This document shows, piece by piece, positions 21,378 to 32,330 of a DNA stretch of 64,000 nucleotides (within the stretch, counting starts at the first letter, position 1; every line of letters begins with the position of its first letter). This DNA comes from Emiliania huxleyi CCMP1516. Taxonomy: Eukaryota; Haptophyta; Isochrysidales; Noelaerhabdaceae. The notes under the pieces were generated by a model, which was given only the letters and a program-made list of their open reading frames with translations, did no database searches and was not told the DNA's origin. Both the position numbers and the translations under genes were made by a program. The stretch spans positions 121,325 to 185,324 of the forward strand of contig NW_005196310.1 of the NCBI RefSeq assembly GCF_000372725.1. The letters are read 5' to 3'.

Positions 21378-22066
21378 CTAGCGAGGCGAATGACATATTC
21401 GACACCCTCGACGACCATCTCGGCTACGGTTCCGACTCCGGCTTCGGCTGGTACATGTAGTCGACAAGCTGCCGAGCCCAAATCACTGTGTGTGAGAGAG
21501 AGATTATTGAGCAATACCAAACAAATCTAACACTCACGCGTTTGTTTGTTTTTGTTTGCTGTGTGTGCCACATTTCTTGAGAGAGATTTTTAGCAATACC
21601 AAACAACTCTAACACTCACACGTCATTTGGGGCCTGGAGCCCTGTTCACGCGCGCGCGAGACGTGCAGACAGGGTTGCCAGGTGAGAGCGAATGGCGCGG
21701 TTCACGCCTCGCACAACAGAGAGAGAGATGCGCTCTGCATGGTGGGACATAAAAGAAAGCGAGTACTTGTGTTTGTTTTGTCATTTCTTGTTGGCTTCTA
21801 AAAATCTCTCTCCGCTGTGGGGTCTGGATGTACGACGCTTCTCTTGAACCGCCTTACCAGCTGCACAGAGACCCTGCTAGGGTGCGCACAGGACCCGAAA
21901 GAAAAATAGTTCACTTCAAAAGAAGAAAACTTGGGCAGAGCGTGTCACTCATTGGAAATGAAGGAAAATTCCTTTGAGGAGCCGTGCGAATCGAGGCGGC
22001 TTTGCAGCGCGATTCAAGAGCCTGCGCCGCCGCAGGTGCGCCGCCGCAGGGAACCGAGCTCGCTTT

Positions 22067-24151
22067 ATGTCGACTGCATCTGGGACCCGGGCCCAGAAGG
22101 CGTGCGAGTCGCACGAGTTCACCTTCACCGACTGCATGTACACCGTGGGTAAGGGCGAGAAGGCTAAGACGCTCATTGGTGGCATATCCGCCAGCGTCAA
22201 GTCGGGCTTTATTTTGTCCATCATGGGCCCCAGCGGTGCGGCACCGCTGCCCGATCCCGCTGCCATATCCCGCTGCCACGCCTCCGGTCAGCCCGCCCGA
22301 ACGACCGCAGGTGCTGGCAAGACGGTGCTCATGAAGATGCTCACCCTCGAGGCGGGCCCTGGGAAGGCGCACGGCTCGCTCCGTCTTGACGGCCAGCCCT
22401 TCACGCCCGCCCTCTACAAAAAGCACTGCGCCTTCGTCGCGCAGCACGACTCGCATGCCGCGTTCCTAACGGCGCGCGAGCACCTTGCCATCTCCACCTC
22501 GCTCTACCAGCACCAACTCGGCCCGGCCGAGCGGGCCGCCGCGGTCGACGAGCTGCTCGAGCACATGGGCCTCACATCGTGCCAGCACACGCGCGCCGGC
22601 AACGAGCTCGTGCGCGGGCTCTCGGGCGGTCAGAAGCGGCGCCTCTCGCTGGCTGTCGCGCTCTCGAAGAACCCTGCGCTCATCTTCCTCGACGAGCCGA
22701 CCTCGGGGCTGGACGCTGCCGCCGCCGCCTCAATCATGACTTTCCTGAAGGAGTCCGCCTCGGTCAAGCGCACCGCCATCCTCTGCACCATCCACCAGCC
22801 CTCCTACAAGGTCTTCTCGGGCTTCGACGACACGCTCATCCTGGCCTCTGGCCGCCCCGCGTACTACGGCCCGGCAGCGGCGCTCGGCGAGTACTGCGAC
22901 TCGCTGGGCGAGCCCGTGCCGCCAGGCAACAGCCCGGCGGAGCACATGCTCGAGCTGGTCAACAAGGACTTCCGCAGCCCCGAGGCGGTCGGCCTCGTCC
23001 TCGATGCGTTTCGGCCCGCGCCGGCCGGGCCGGCGGCCACGCACGCCTTCTCCCCGCTGCCGAAGACGAATCAGGCGCCCTTCCCGAGGCAGACCTGGTG
23101 CTTGCTGCGCAAGCTCTGCAAGCTCACGTACAAGGACCCGACCCTCTACCTCGGGCGGGCGGTCGCGTTTCTCCTCGCCAACAGCTTCTTCGCCGTCGTC
23201 TACATCCGCGCGCGCGACGTCAAGCAGGAGCAGATTGTCTCCCGCATGTAATGCCTGCTTCACCGTCGCCATACACACACGTGGAAGGTGTACCCCACAC
23301 GTAAGCACTCCCCTCTTAGGTTCCTCACCATGTGGCTCGTCGGCGTGCCAGCCGCGCTCGGCGTCGTGAGCACCTTCGCGCTCAACGGCGAGGTGCAAGC
23401 CGTGCGGCGCGAGGTGCGCGACGGCATGTACCACCCGGTCGCGTACGTGCTCGCACACACCTCGCTGCAGCTGCCGATGATGGTCTTCCTCGCCATCTCG
23501 GCCACCGGAGTGCCCGCCTACGCCATCGCCGACTTCAACGCGTCCAACTTCGTGCAGTTTACGCTCGTTTACGCGCTGATGCTGTGGGCCTTTGAGTGCA
23601 TCGCCCAGCTCTGCTCGCTGCTCCGCAACCCTCTGCTTGGCATGCTCGGTTTCCTCAACACCTGGTTCGCGTCCTTCCTCTTCTGCGGCATCTTCCTCCG
23701 CAAGACGGACGTGATCTGGCCCTTCCGCGCCTTCACCTACCTCCTCCCCCTCGCGTGGGCGTTTCCCTCCCTCAACTACTTTGAGTTCATCGACTATGAG
23801 AGCATCGGGGGCGCCGAGGCGTGCTCCAATCTGACCGAGGCCGGCTGCTTTGACGTCCTCGGCGCAAACGGCCCGCCCTTCCGCTGTCCCGACCTCCAGC
23901 CGCAGCAGTGCCTCGGGCTCACCGGGCCCCAGGTCCTCGTCTCCCTCGGGGAGACGTACGAAATGATCGACGTGGACGTCAACACCACGCAAGAGGCCCT
24001 GATCAGCCTCGCCATCGCGGTCGGCTGGAAGCTGCTCTACACCGCCTGGCTGATGCGCCAGTGCAACGAAACCGCTGTCCCATCGACCCGTGGCAAGTCC
24101 GCCGCGGCGACCCCGGAGCCTCCGGCGCGCCTCGTCTCCTCTCCCGCCTGA
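22067..24151 (+). CDS. ABCG-type half transporter
   Basis: ATP-driven membrane exporter of the White/ABCG class, probably active as a dimer. Three exons (22067-22235, 22311-23247, 23320-24151) give 645 residues, normal for a half-transporter. The nucleotide-binding domain comes first: Walker A GPSGAGKT (about residues 53-60), signature LSGGQKRRLS, Walker B ALIFLDEPTSGLD and the H-loop IHQPS. About six hydrophobic segments follow (for example LYLGRAVAFLLANSFFAV, FVQFTLVYALMLWAF, LGMLGFLNTWFASFLFCG). The first intron cuts inside the Walker A codons; both introns are GT-AG, 75 and 72 nt. ATG at 22067 is the first in frame. Lipid or sterol cargo is usual for the class but cannot be read from sequence. 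Confidence 0.9.
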
Positions 24152-24431
24152 GGAGAAGGCTCGGCGCGCCGCCGCCGCCGCGCAGTCCCCCGCCCGAGAA
24201 GCGGCGCAGAGGATATTAGACGAGGTCATGAAAACGGCTTCCGGCTTACCGCGTTGCTCTCACGTACGTTTGGGATGTGGCGCTGTGCTGTGGGGGTGGT
24301 ACACTAGTTGAGCGCGCAGTCCACAGTGGGGAGGGGGTCCATAATTTTTGTACAACTTGTCGAGTTGCGTTTTGGGCGCGAGATCCCGGACGGACAAGTC
24401 TCACTCTCGGTAACGGCGGGCACGTCGCCCC
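24152..24431. other. Intergenic; no gene seen
   Basis: The 280 bp after the ABCG stop codon carry its likely 3' untranslated region and lead into the retroelement copy that starts at or before 24432. I see no separate feature. Confidence 0.4.
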
Positions 24432-25781
24432 ATGGCGCGCGTAGCTATGACAGGGACCGCGGCCGCGGATCCGGCGGCGGACGGGGCTGGCGCGCAAGCG
24501 CCGGCCACCGTCGGGCCGCCGGGGATGCGCCGCGGACGGCCCTGGAATAGCAGCGATCGCGCGCACATGCAAGACTGCCTCATTGCCGCAAGGCTTGCAG
24601 GTGTGTCGCAGCTCAGGTATGAGGTCCCTGGCTACGGGACGGCGACCTTCGACCTGAAGCACGAGAAGGCCGCGGGCGACCGCGAGCCGGTGCAGGCGGC
24701 GGAGCGCTCGTTCGTCGAGCGCACCGCGCCGCGGAAGGAGGAGCTGACGGAGGAGCAAAAGGATGCTCGGGCCGCGGCTCGCAGGGCCAAAAAGGCCCGG
24801 CAGAAGGCGAACAAGGCGGAGAAGGCTGCGGCGGCGGCTGCGAGCGAGGCTGAGCGTGCGGACTACCCGCACGCGCAGCTGCGCGAGAACGTCGAGTTCG
24901 TCATGGACGGCCTGGAGGCTGCGACGCAGGCGGCGCGCAACCCAGCGGGGTCCAATATTCAGGTCGCCTACTCGCTGCCTCCCGAGGGGGGCAGCGGGGT
25001 CGGCGACCTGGTGTACGCCACGGTCCCTCTGGGCTCCGTGGCGACCAAGGTCACCCGGGACTGGCTCGCCAACGAGCTCTACGAGCCGTCCCGGGGCGGC
25101 AAAATTGATGCGGCCTGCAGGGACCGAAAGGTCGCCGACCTGATCACGGCTGCCGGCGCCTCGGCGCCGGCCGACGCCGTGTTCGGCGGCAGGTTCGCGA
25201 CGGGCGAGACGCCCCGCTCGACGACCTCCGCCTCCGAGGCGGACGAGGGGGCGACGGCGTCGGCGGCGATGGCGGGACCGGCTTCGACCTGTTCGGGCCG
25301 GACCCCACCCCCATGGAGGACCTTTGAGGCCCTCCCCAGTCTCACCCCACCTTACCTCTGCCCCCCCCTCCCCCCATTCCTCTGCCTCCCATAGGGCAGG
25401 ATAGCACTAGCATATGCGCCTAGTGCGCACACTGGGCCCACATAGATGTGACCCGCCCACTCGAGTGCGGCGCCCGGATGCTAGTGCTTGAGAAGACACC
25501 ACAAACGCGGCACGGCCCGTTTTGGCTGTCTGCGGAGATTCTGTCTTAGCACACACAGTGAGTCATTCGGAGTCATTCGATGGCCAGAGTGCGATTGTGT
25601 GTGTGCGGGAGTTGGTTTGTCGGTAGGGAGGGGCAGGCTGCTCACCCACGTGCACCGGGCCAGTGCTTGCACTTTGAATGCCGTGGGGCTCCTGCCCGTG
25701 TCCGGGCGTGGAGATGCGAGGGTCGCCCCCCCTTGCCCCACCACTTTGTGTGTGTGGAGAAATCTACCTACCTACCTACCT
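24432..25781 (+). mobile_element. Repeat-tail retroelement copy B with open frame
   Basis: Longest copy of the family. An ATG at 24432 opens 320 codons to 25394: a basic start with GMRRGRPWN, then a charged, Lys/Ala/Glu-rich coiled stretch (TEEQKDARAAARRAKKARQ), then a unique C-terminal part. No known domain is recognised. After the frame comes a 390-bp 3' region shared with the copies at 3529 and 29107, ending in a CTAC tandem tail (25764-25781). The tail and the varied 5' truncation of its relatives point to copying by target-primed reverse transcription. The true 5' end is unknown. It carries no reverse transcriptase, so it either is itself truncated or depends on another element. Confidence 0.65.
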
Positions 25782-26104
25782 CACTCTCGGTGTGGATCAC
25801 ATGGCTTGCCGCTGCCCTCGGATCGGCGACGCGCGGCGACAAGGCGTCGTGTGTGTGCATGCCTAGGTGGCTTAGGAGAGCGTTCTGTTCTAAAATTCGT
25901 GCCGAGGGTTTTGTGAGAGAGAGTTTTGTTTGTAAGAAAAGAATTATATCGGTTTTAACCAGGGGGTGGTTGCGTTGTGTGTTTTCTCTGACTGCGAATC
26001 CGACGACGGCTTCTGTGAGGACGACGGCTTCTATTAGAAGCCGTGAAACGTCTGGTGGGAGAGACTTTTTTGTAAAAATCGGCCGCTCACCACGACGCTG
26101 TGCA
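25782..26104. other. Upstream region of the Kir gene
   Basis: No gene seen. The DNA turns less GC-rich (25890-26090), with a direct repeat of GACGGCTTCT near 25993 and 26020. It may hold the promoter and leader of the channel gene. Confidence 0.4.
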
Positions 26105-28835
26105 ATGCCTCCGATCAGAGAAAGCTCACTCCGGGCGCCCCTTCTCGGTGGCCTCTCGGTCCGCACGTCGCGCGTGTCATCGGATGCGCGGCACTCTGCC
26201 GAGCAGCGCTACTCCGCAGAGCAACATCAGGCGATCGAGAGAGCGGCGGCTGCTGCCACTGCAGCTCAGGCGGCTGCCGAGGTGGCGGCCGAGGCGGCGA
26301 GGGTCGCTCAGGAAACACTCATCTCTGCGACCGAAGCCTTGGCCCGAGACAGCTCCAGCTCCTCAGATATGGCATCTCTCGGCGAGCCCGCCTCACTCGA
26401 GTTCTTCGATCCCGATCCTGCGCCGAGGCCCGGCGCTGACGACATGGAGCTGCAGGAGCGCCGCCGCCTGAGGCACCGGTGCGCTGCTTGTGATTCGCAT
26501 ACCAGCCACCTGCACGGTACAGAGATGGGCTATTGGCGATGGCCCCCATTCTGCAAATTCCCGTGCACAGCCACCTGCATGGTAAAGAGATGGGCTATTG
26601 GCAACGGGTCCCCATTCTGCAGCCTCCCAGTGCAGCCACCTTCATGGTCAGAGATGCAAGCGTCTCTGACCATGGTCCCTTCGTGCAGACTCTCTGGCCC
26701 GTGGACGCTGTCCCGCGCAGGCTCGTGCGGCGCGACTATCCGTTCCACCAGTCGGGCGACAAGATCCACATGCACCGGTCCGGCTGGAAGCTGACCGAGC
26801 TGCGCCAGATCGCGATGCTCGACTGGTTCCACGTGCTGATCGAGTGGAGCCTCGGCGGCCTGCTCGCGCTGACCGTCGCCATGTACACTCTCCTCGTCCT
26901 CCTCTTCGGCCTCCTCTACATGGCGATTGACCGGCGGGGCGAGGACTGCGGCCTCGCGCCGCCCGGCCAGGACCTCTCGTGGCAGACCGCCATCGCCTTC
27001 TCCGTCGAGACCTTCTCGACGATCGGGTACGGTGTCCCCTTTGACTCCACCGCCTTCTTCGACAACTGCATGGTCCTCACCGTCGCCGTCTACAGCCAAG
27101 CGCTCACCTTCATCCTTCTCAACGCAACACTGCTCGGCATCATCTTTGCGCGCGTCGGCCGCGCCAGCACGCGAGCCGCACAGGTTCTCTTTTCGGACAA
27201 GGCAACCATCCGGTGCGTGCGCGGCCGCTTCTACTTCTCCTTCCAGGTGGGGGAGGCGTCCTTCCTCCAGTACCACCCGATCGTGGAGGCGCACGTGCGC
27301 GCGTACGCCGTCCTGCATGAGCGGGTGTGCAGCACGAGCCGCGCTTTAATCCATCGCAATACTCAATGGACGAACGAGTTGATGAACATAGGTGCAGCAC
27401 GAGCCGCGTCGCACGACACGAGATTCCGTCGCCGGCGTCACTTCTCCGAAGATCCTCTCCTCGCTCTCCCTCGCGCAATTCTTCCGCCCGTCCTCCGAGA
27501 GTACTCGCGGCCTAGCGCGGGGCCCCGTCTCTCCGAGGCGCGAGGCCGCCCTCTTCCAGACTCCTTCTCCCCAAATCTCCCCAAATCTCCCCAAATCTCC
27601 CCATGTCTCCACCTCTAGGCGCGAGGCCGCCCTCTTCCAGACTCGCGTCCTGCGGCTGACGAACCCGAACGACGAGATCGGAGGGATGCTCTTCCTCGCC
27701 ACTCCACAGCTCGTCTCGCACCGGATCGACCGCTGGTCTCCCCTGTTCCCGCCCGCATGCTTCCGCGCGAGGCCGCTCGAGCCCACGCTGCCCCTCAGCC
27801 GCGTCCCGCCAGCCCCGCTCCGTCCCACCTTCCCCGGGCTGGTGATGCGCGAGGACGACGTGGACGCAGAGGACACGATCGACGCGGCGCTCCGAGACCG
27901 GCGCCAGCAGGCGGAGCTCGCAGCGCGGTGCGAGCACGCGCCCGCGGCAGCAGAGGCGCGCCACGCCGCGGCAGGCGCAGGCCTAGGCCGCGCCTCCTGT
28001 TCGCTAGTCGCTCTGGCGTGGAGAGGGGGTCCGACCTGTGGGCTTGCCGCAGGCGCGGCCGCGTCCTCGACCGCGCCTCCACCTGATCCTCTGCCTGATC
28101 CCCCGCCGCCGGATACGCCGACGCGGGGGCCGCCGCCGCCGCCGCCGCCGCCGCTGCCGCCGCTGCCGCCGCCGCCGCCTCTGCCGCCGCCTCTGCCGCC
28201 GCCACTGCCGCCGCCACTGCCGTCGCCACTGCCCCCGCCACTTCCGCCGCGTCCCGAGACGGGTACGCCTCGGCACGGCAAGCTGATGCCGGAGCCTTCT
28301 CTCCTCGCGCTGCGCGAGCGGATTCGACAGCATTGGGAGGCCTCTTCGCACCAGCCCGTCCGCCCCCGCGTCCCACTCCACCCCGACCCGCCTCACGCCA
28401 CCCCGCCCCGCCCCGCCTCACTCCACCACCCGCCCCGCCCCGCCCCGCCCCGCCCCGCCCGCCCCATCTGGCCGGCCACCCCACAGGACAGCGAGCTCGA
28501 GGTGATCGTGTTGGTCGAGGGCATCGACCCGATGAGCTCAAACACCTTCCAGGCGCGCCTGCACCAGGCCAAGAGCCGACCACCACGATGTATTCAAATC
28601 ACCAAATGCTGACGCGCCTCCAGCGCCGCTCGCTTCGTGAATCGACTCATTGAACGGCGAATGAAATCAGGCGCGCCACTCGTACATGAGCTCCGACCTC
28701 CGCTTCGACGCTGGCTTCGCCCCCACCATGTCCATCACCGACGAGGGGGTGCCGCAGGTGGACTGGGAGGAGTTCCACAAGACGGTGGATCTGCCGTTCA
28801 ACACCACCTGTTGGGTCGGGTCGTCGCATAGCTAA
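26105..28835 (+). CDS. Inward-rectifier (Kir) K+ channel
   Basis: My model joins 26105-26478, 26721-27324, 27626-28339, 28487-28552 and 28671-28835 to 640 residues in phase. The Ala-rich N-terminal tail leads to RRDYPFHQSGDK, a slide-helix region, TM1 (about residues 160-185), a pore helix and the K+ filter TIGYG (SVETFSTIGYG), then TM2 (VAVYSQALTFILLNATLL). The cytoplasmic immunoglobulin-like domain shows VLFSDKATIRCVRGR, FQVGE, IVEAHVRAY, LRLTNPNDEIGGMLFLATPQLVSH and the closing HKTVDLPFN. A Pro-rich insert (28080-28260) sits in that domain. The third junction is unsure because the acceptor region is duplicated (27537-27564 and 27617-27644). Two introns use GC donors. Intron 1 holds a 65-bp tandem repeat. 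Confidence 0.85.
26504..26698. repeat. 65-bp tandem repeat, three units, in Kir intron 1
   Basis: CAGCCACCTGCAYGGTA starts units at 26503, 26568 and 26633, each 65 bp on. Every unit carries a CAG acceptor-like end, about 11 nt, and then a GT donor-like start (GTACAG, GTAAAG, GTCAGA). The array lies wholly within the 242-nt intron between the first two exons. The third unit diverges in its second half. Confidence 0.8.
27537..27644. repeat. Duplicated exon edge around an AAATCTCCCC array
   Basis: A segment of about 28 bp (AGGCGCGAGGCCGCCCTCTT and a few more bases) stands at 27537-27564 and again at 27617-27644. Between them lies a small array of the 10-nt word CCAAATCTCC. Each copy is preceded by an AG that could serve as splice acceptor for the next Kir exon. 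A second pair, GTGCAGCACGAGCCGCG, sits at 27327 and 27391 in the same intron. Confidence 0.85.
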
Positions 28836-29106
28836 ACAGCCGTGTGGGGCTCGTACCCGTACACGCGTACAGTTCTCTCTCTCGCGAGTATTTATAGTCG
28901 GCTGCAGTCGCACACCCGCCGTCCTCCGCACTTTGGCGTAGTGACCAAGGCAATGCATCGCACCCCAGGCCGAACCAGCGGCTCCACGCACTCGCCAACA
29001 CACGGACTCGAGACACGTGCATGGGCACGTGTCTGTGTGTGCCTTGAAGCTTTTGGTTTCTCGTTGTTGTACCAGATGTCGATTGTCGTGTGTCACGTGT
29101 CTGTCT
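28836..29106. other. 3' flank of the Kir gene
   Basis: No gene seen. It runs from the Kir stop codon to the junction with the next retroelement copy at 29107, and is less GC-rich than the coding region. Confidence 0.4.
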
Positions 29107-29580
29107 GAGGACCTTTGAGGCCCTCCCCAGTCTCACCCCACCTTACCTCTGCCCCCCCCTCCCCCCATCCCTCTGCCTCCCATAGGGCAGGATAGCACTA
29201 GCATATGCGCCTAGTGCGCACACTGGGCCCACATAGATGTGACCCGCCCGCTCGAGTGCGGCGTCCGGATGCTAGTGCTTGAGAAGACACCACAAACGCG
29301 GCACGGCCCGTTTTGGATGTCTGCGGAGATTCTGTCTTAGCACACACAGTGAGTCATTCGGAGTCATTCGATGGCCAGAGTGCGATTGTGTGTGTGCGGG
29401 AGTTGGTTTGTCGGGAGGGAGGGGCAGGCTGCTCACCCACGTGCACCGCACCGGGCCAGTGCTTGCACTTTGAATGCCGTGGGGCTCCTGCCCGTGTCCG
29501 GGCGTGGAGATGCGAGGGTCGCCCCCCCTTGCCCCACCACTTTGTGTGTGTGGGGAGAAATCTACCTTACCTTACCTTAC
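29107..29580 (+). mobile_element. Repeat-tail retroelement copy C (3' part only)
   Basis: Nearly identical to the last 470 bp of the copy at 24432-25781, starting at GAGGACCTTTGAGGCC and ending in a CTTAC tandem tail (29563-29580). It lacks the open frame and is a strongly 5'-truncated copy. Four extra bases (near 29447) set it apart from its relative. Confidence 0.75.
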
Positions 29581-29946
29581 GGGGTGTCTGTCGTCTATCA
29601 CTTATTACGGTGATTACTTTACCTTTACGCGGCGAGCAAGAAAAGACACAGCGCTGGCTGCCCCGGCAGCGCAGATACGGGATACACTTTCTGGCCGCGC
29701 ACCGTACGGTACTTTAGCCGGGGAGCGGGGAGAGCGGCGGGGTTCAACACGGGGGTGTCACGCTCACGCGTCACGCGTCACGGCTCTGTAAGGTCAACCG
29801 TACGGCGCCAGACTCTCATACCTCGAGCCGCGAGCCAGGCGCCTTGGCCCCCTCCATCAGCGCTCTCTGCCGCTCCATCTCCGCCTACAAAAGCCAAGCC
29901 GTCAGCCTCAGCGCCAACCGCCAAGTCTGGAGACCCTCACGAAGGC

Positions 29947-30587
29947 TCAAGGTCTCGCCGGGTACTGGCTGGCGATGGCTGCGGGTGCGCCGCTCGAGAT
30001 CGCCTTTCTTCGCAGCCCCTCGTCGGACCTCCAGTCCTCCACCTGGCATCGGATCGCGCCGACCCAGCGCTCGCACTCCGTGCTGCTCGTCGCGCGGAGG
30101 TGGAGCGTGATGGGACCGCACCGCACCTGACAGCCATGGGCGTTGGGCTCGAGCAGGGCAGCAGGGGCCAGAGCGCGGCCAGACCGGATGCCTGCGGGTG
30201 GCCCCCTCCCACTCCGCCCCTTCTACGTCTCTGCTGCAGATTGCACCTCAAATACGTTGTCGCTCCAGTCAACATTCGCCCCCTCCACCCGCTTGACCAA
30301 AGACACGTCACAGAGCGGCACTGCCGTGCTGGGCTCGGCCGTCGCGTCTGCAAGGCGGAGCGACAGCGTGGTACTCAGCTGCGGGCTCGTGATGCTCGCA
30401 CGTGCACCTCTTGCCTCTCGGCGTTGGGATGGGCCAGCGGGGCTTACAACTAACTTTTCCCGATGGCGAGCGTTCCCCGCTTGGCGTTGAGGGTCACGTA
30501 TCGCTTGGCCCACTGCTTTCCCCAGGCAGGCTTATGCTCGTGCCGCTTGTAGAGCCACCCCTCCGCCGCCGGCAAGCTCTGTCCCAT
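29947..30587 (-). CDS. PH-domain protein (single domain)
   Basis: Probably binds phosphoinositides or proteins at membranes. From the ATG at 30587 on the minus strand: AEGWLYKRHEHKPAWGKQWAKRYV, TLNAKRGTLAI (strands 1-3), then STTLSLRLADA, AVPLCDVSLVKRVEGANV, DNVFEV, and after a GT-AG intron (30127-30246) RCGPITLHLRATSSTECERWVGAIR, the last strand and the closing helix with its conserved Trp. The frame ends at 29947. Exons 2 and 3 (30378-30247 and 30126-29947) are in phase; the junction after exon 1 is unclear and may use a GC donor. Nothing else is fused to the domain. The upstream neighbour is the kelch relic on the opposite strand. Confidence 0.7.
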
Positions 30588-30882
30588 GGGCGCCGTGCGA
30601 GGGGTGGCGGCGTGCGGGTCGAGGAAGCAGCCCGCCCACGTCAATCCGGTCTTGCGGCGGTTACAGAATTGCGAGCGGTGCCGTCCTTCACAAAAGAATG
30701 TTACGATCGGGCACGGGACTGGCGCGCCGTTCCTTTTATCGAGTCACGCCGCTGCTAGGCTGCGCGAGCGCGGGTGGCCCCCTCCCCGCCCTTGGCCGCC
30801 GGGTGGACCGGGCCGCGGCTTGGCGCGGCGAGCGAGGCCGACCACGGGGATGGGGGCCGGTGAGGATGGATAGCGTTCGTAG

Positions 30883-31625
30883 GAGACGATGGCGAAGCGC
30901 GAGAGGCCGCGCATGGTCGTGGTCGGCGGCGATGACAACTGTGGCGAGTTCGTCAGCTCGATGGAGCGGTACGACCCCTCTACGAACGCGTGGGAAGAGG
31001 AGGCGATGGCACCGATGCCGTCTGCACGAAAGTATGTCAGCATGGCGGTGCTCGATGGCAAGCTCTACGCGGCGGGCGGCGAGAGTGAGGCTGACGGCAC
31101 ACCTTCCAACCTGGTGGAGCGGTACGACCTGACTACCAATGCGTGGGAGGCGGTGGCGCCAACGGCGGCGGTGCGGGATTCTCACGCCGTGGCGGTGCTC
31201 GACGCCAAGCTGTATGCTGTGGGAGGCTACGACGACGACGACGGCTACCTCAGCTCGGCGGAGCGGTACGACGCGGCGACGAATGCGCGGGAGGTGGTGG
31301 CGCCGATGGCGGAGTCGCGGCACCCTGGCATGGCGGTGCTGGATGGCAAGTTGTATGCGGCGGGCGGCGACATAAACTTCGCACCTTCCAACCTGGTGGA
31401 GCGGTACGACTTGGCTACGAATGCATGGGAGGTTGTGGCGCCGCTGGCGACGGCTCGGTGCCATCACGCCGTGGCGGTGCTCGACGGCAAGCTGTACGCT
31501 GTGAGCGGCAGCAACGACGACGACGGCCTCCTCAGCTCGGTGGAGCGGTACGACGCGGCTCGAACGCCTGGGAGGAGGTGGCGCCGATGGCAACGGCGCG
31601 GGCCTTTGCTTTCGCGCTCCTGATG
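30883..31625 (+). pseudogene. F-box/kelch copy 3, truncated
   Basis: Matches the kelch paralogues from KKRERPR onward only: the N-terminal helices and F-box-like segment are absent. An ATG at 30889 opens 244 codons with five kelch repeats (ERYDPSTNAWEEE, LDGKLYAAGG). Near 31555 the frame leaves the consensus (YDAARTPGR instead of YDAASNAWEE); the consensus continues in another frame and there lacks the usual stop after LLM. Missing front, lost frame and lost stop suggest a decaying copy, though the first frame could still give a short propeller-like protein. Confidence 0.65.
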
Positions 31626-31639
31626 TATGAGCTGACTCT

Positions 31640-32330
31640 CTGCAGGTCCCGGCGCAGCTCCTCCTCATTGCCATGGTCTCTCGGCAGCGGGACTATCACG
31701 ACACCGTCATGCTGAAGGCTGATGACCGCACGGCCCGTCGCGCACGCCCAGTTCCATTTGGCCATCCTGGAGACCGCCTCCAGTTCCGAAACCACGTCCG
31801 ATTTGAGCGTGCGTGCCGGGTCGGTCGCCCCCCCAGGCGGGTTCACGTTCGCCTCGTGCAGGTTCCAGTACCCCACAGTCTCGTGCAAGTCCGTCAACTG
31901 TTCGGCGAGCCATTGCGTACGGAGCGACTGTTGCCGGAATAGTTCCCGGACGTTGAAGGTCTCGCCCCCCCCCAACGCGATCGGGCCCTCTCCCAGCGAC
32001 CTATCCTCCGGGATGTCATTACGGGTGCGCCACGCGGAGTACGTGCCATCCATCTCGGTGGCGCAGAACAGGCCTTTGACTGCCTTCCTAGACACGGTTG
32101 GCTCCGCTCCTGGGAGGAGGGCCGCTCCCACCGCCACAAGCACCTTCTCCCTGGTCTCCCCCCGGAGGAACTCCGCCGCTAGCTCTCTGTGGACTCCAAT
32201 CACCGCGAGGGCCGCCCGCGCATGTGCGGCTCCGTCGTCAAAGTCGAGGCCAAAGCGCGCCAGCGCGGTGCTTCGGATGGGTCTCGGGAGCCGGAAGGGG
32301 TCCGCCGAAGGGGTTGTCCTTCTCGTTTTC
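31640..32330 (-). CDS. Unknown ORF, possibly partial
   Basis: The minus strand stays open with gene-like composition: RSTALARFGLDFDDGAAHAR, HRELAAEFLRGETREKV, DGTYSAWRTRNDIPEDRS, LRTQWLAEQLTDLHETVGYW, then VVIVPLPRDHGNEEELRRD. I recognise no domain. No good ATG marks the start; the frame runs back to about 32330 and forward into the antisense of the kelch relic near 31630, where it probably stops being meaningful. It may be a piece of a mobile element or a gene cut by the kelch duplication. It faces the exostosin gene divergently. Confidence 0.4.

Larger units (their letters stand above)
20755..21768. mobile_element. Nested foldback element
   Basis: Sequence at 20755-20886 returns inverted at about 21638-21768, and 21268-21335 returns inverted at 21579-21644. 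On the right the two arms are contiguous, on the left they are parted by a 381-bp insertion. The original unit was thus a foldback element with arms of about 200 bp. The outer arm encodes HHAERISLSVVRGVNRAI in one frame, which resembles HNAERISIASVKGVNRAI of the retroelement fragment at 51263-51600, so the arms seem to derive from that family. A long CT run lies at the centre. Confidence 0.65.

Noticed and set aside
28360-28480. CCCCG array near 28380-28460 as a coding Pro/His repeat
   Set aside because: It falls inside the GC-AG intron 28340-28486, and excluding it joins two conserved Kir segments in phase.
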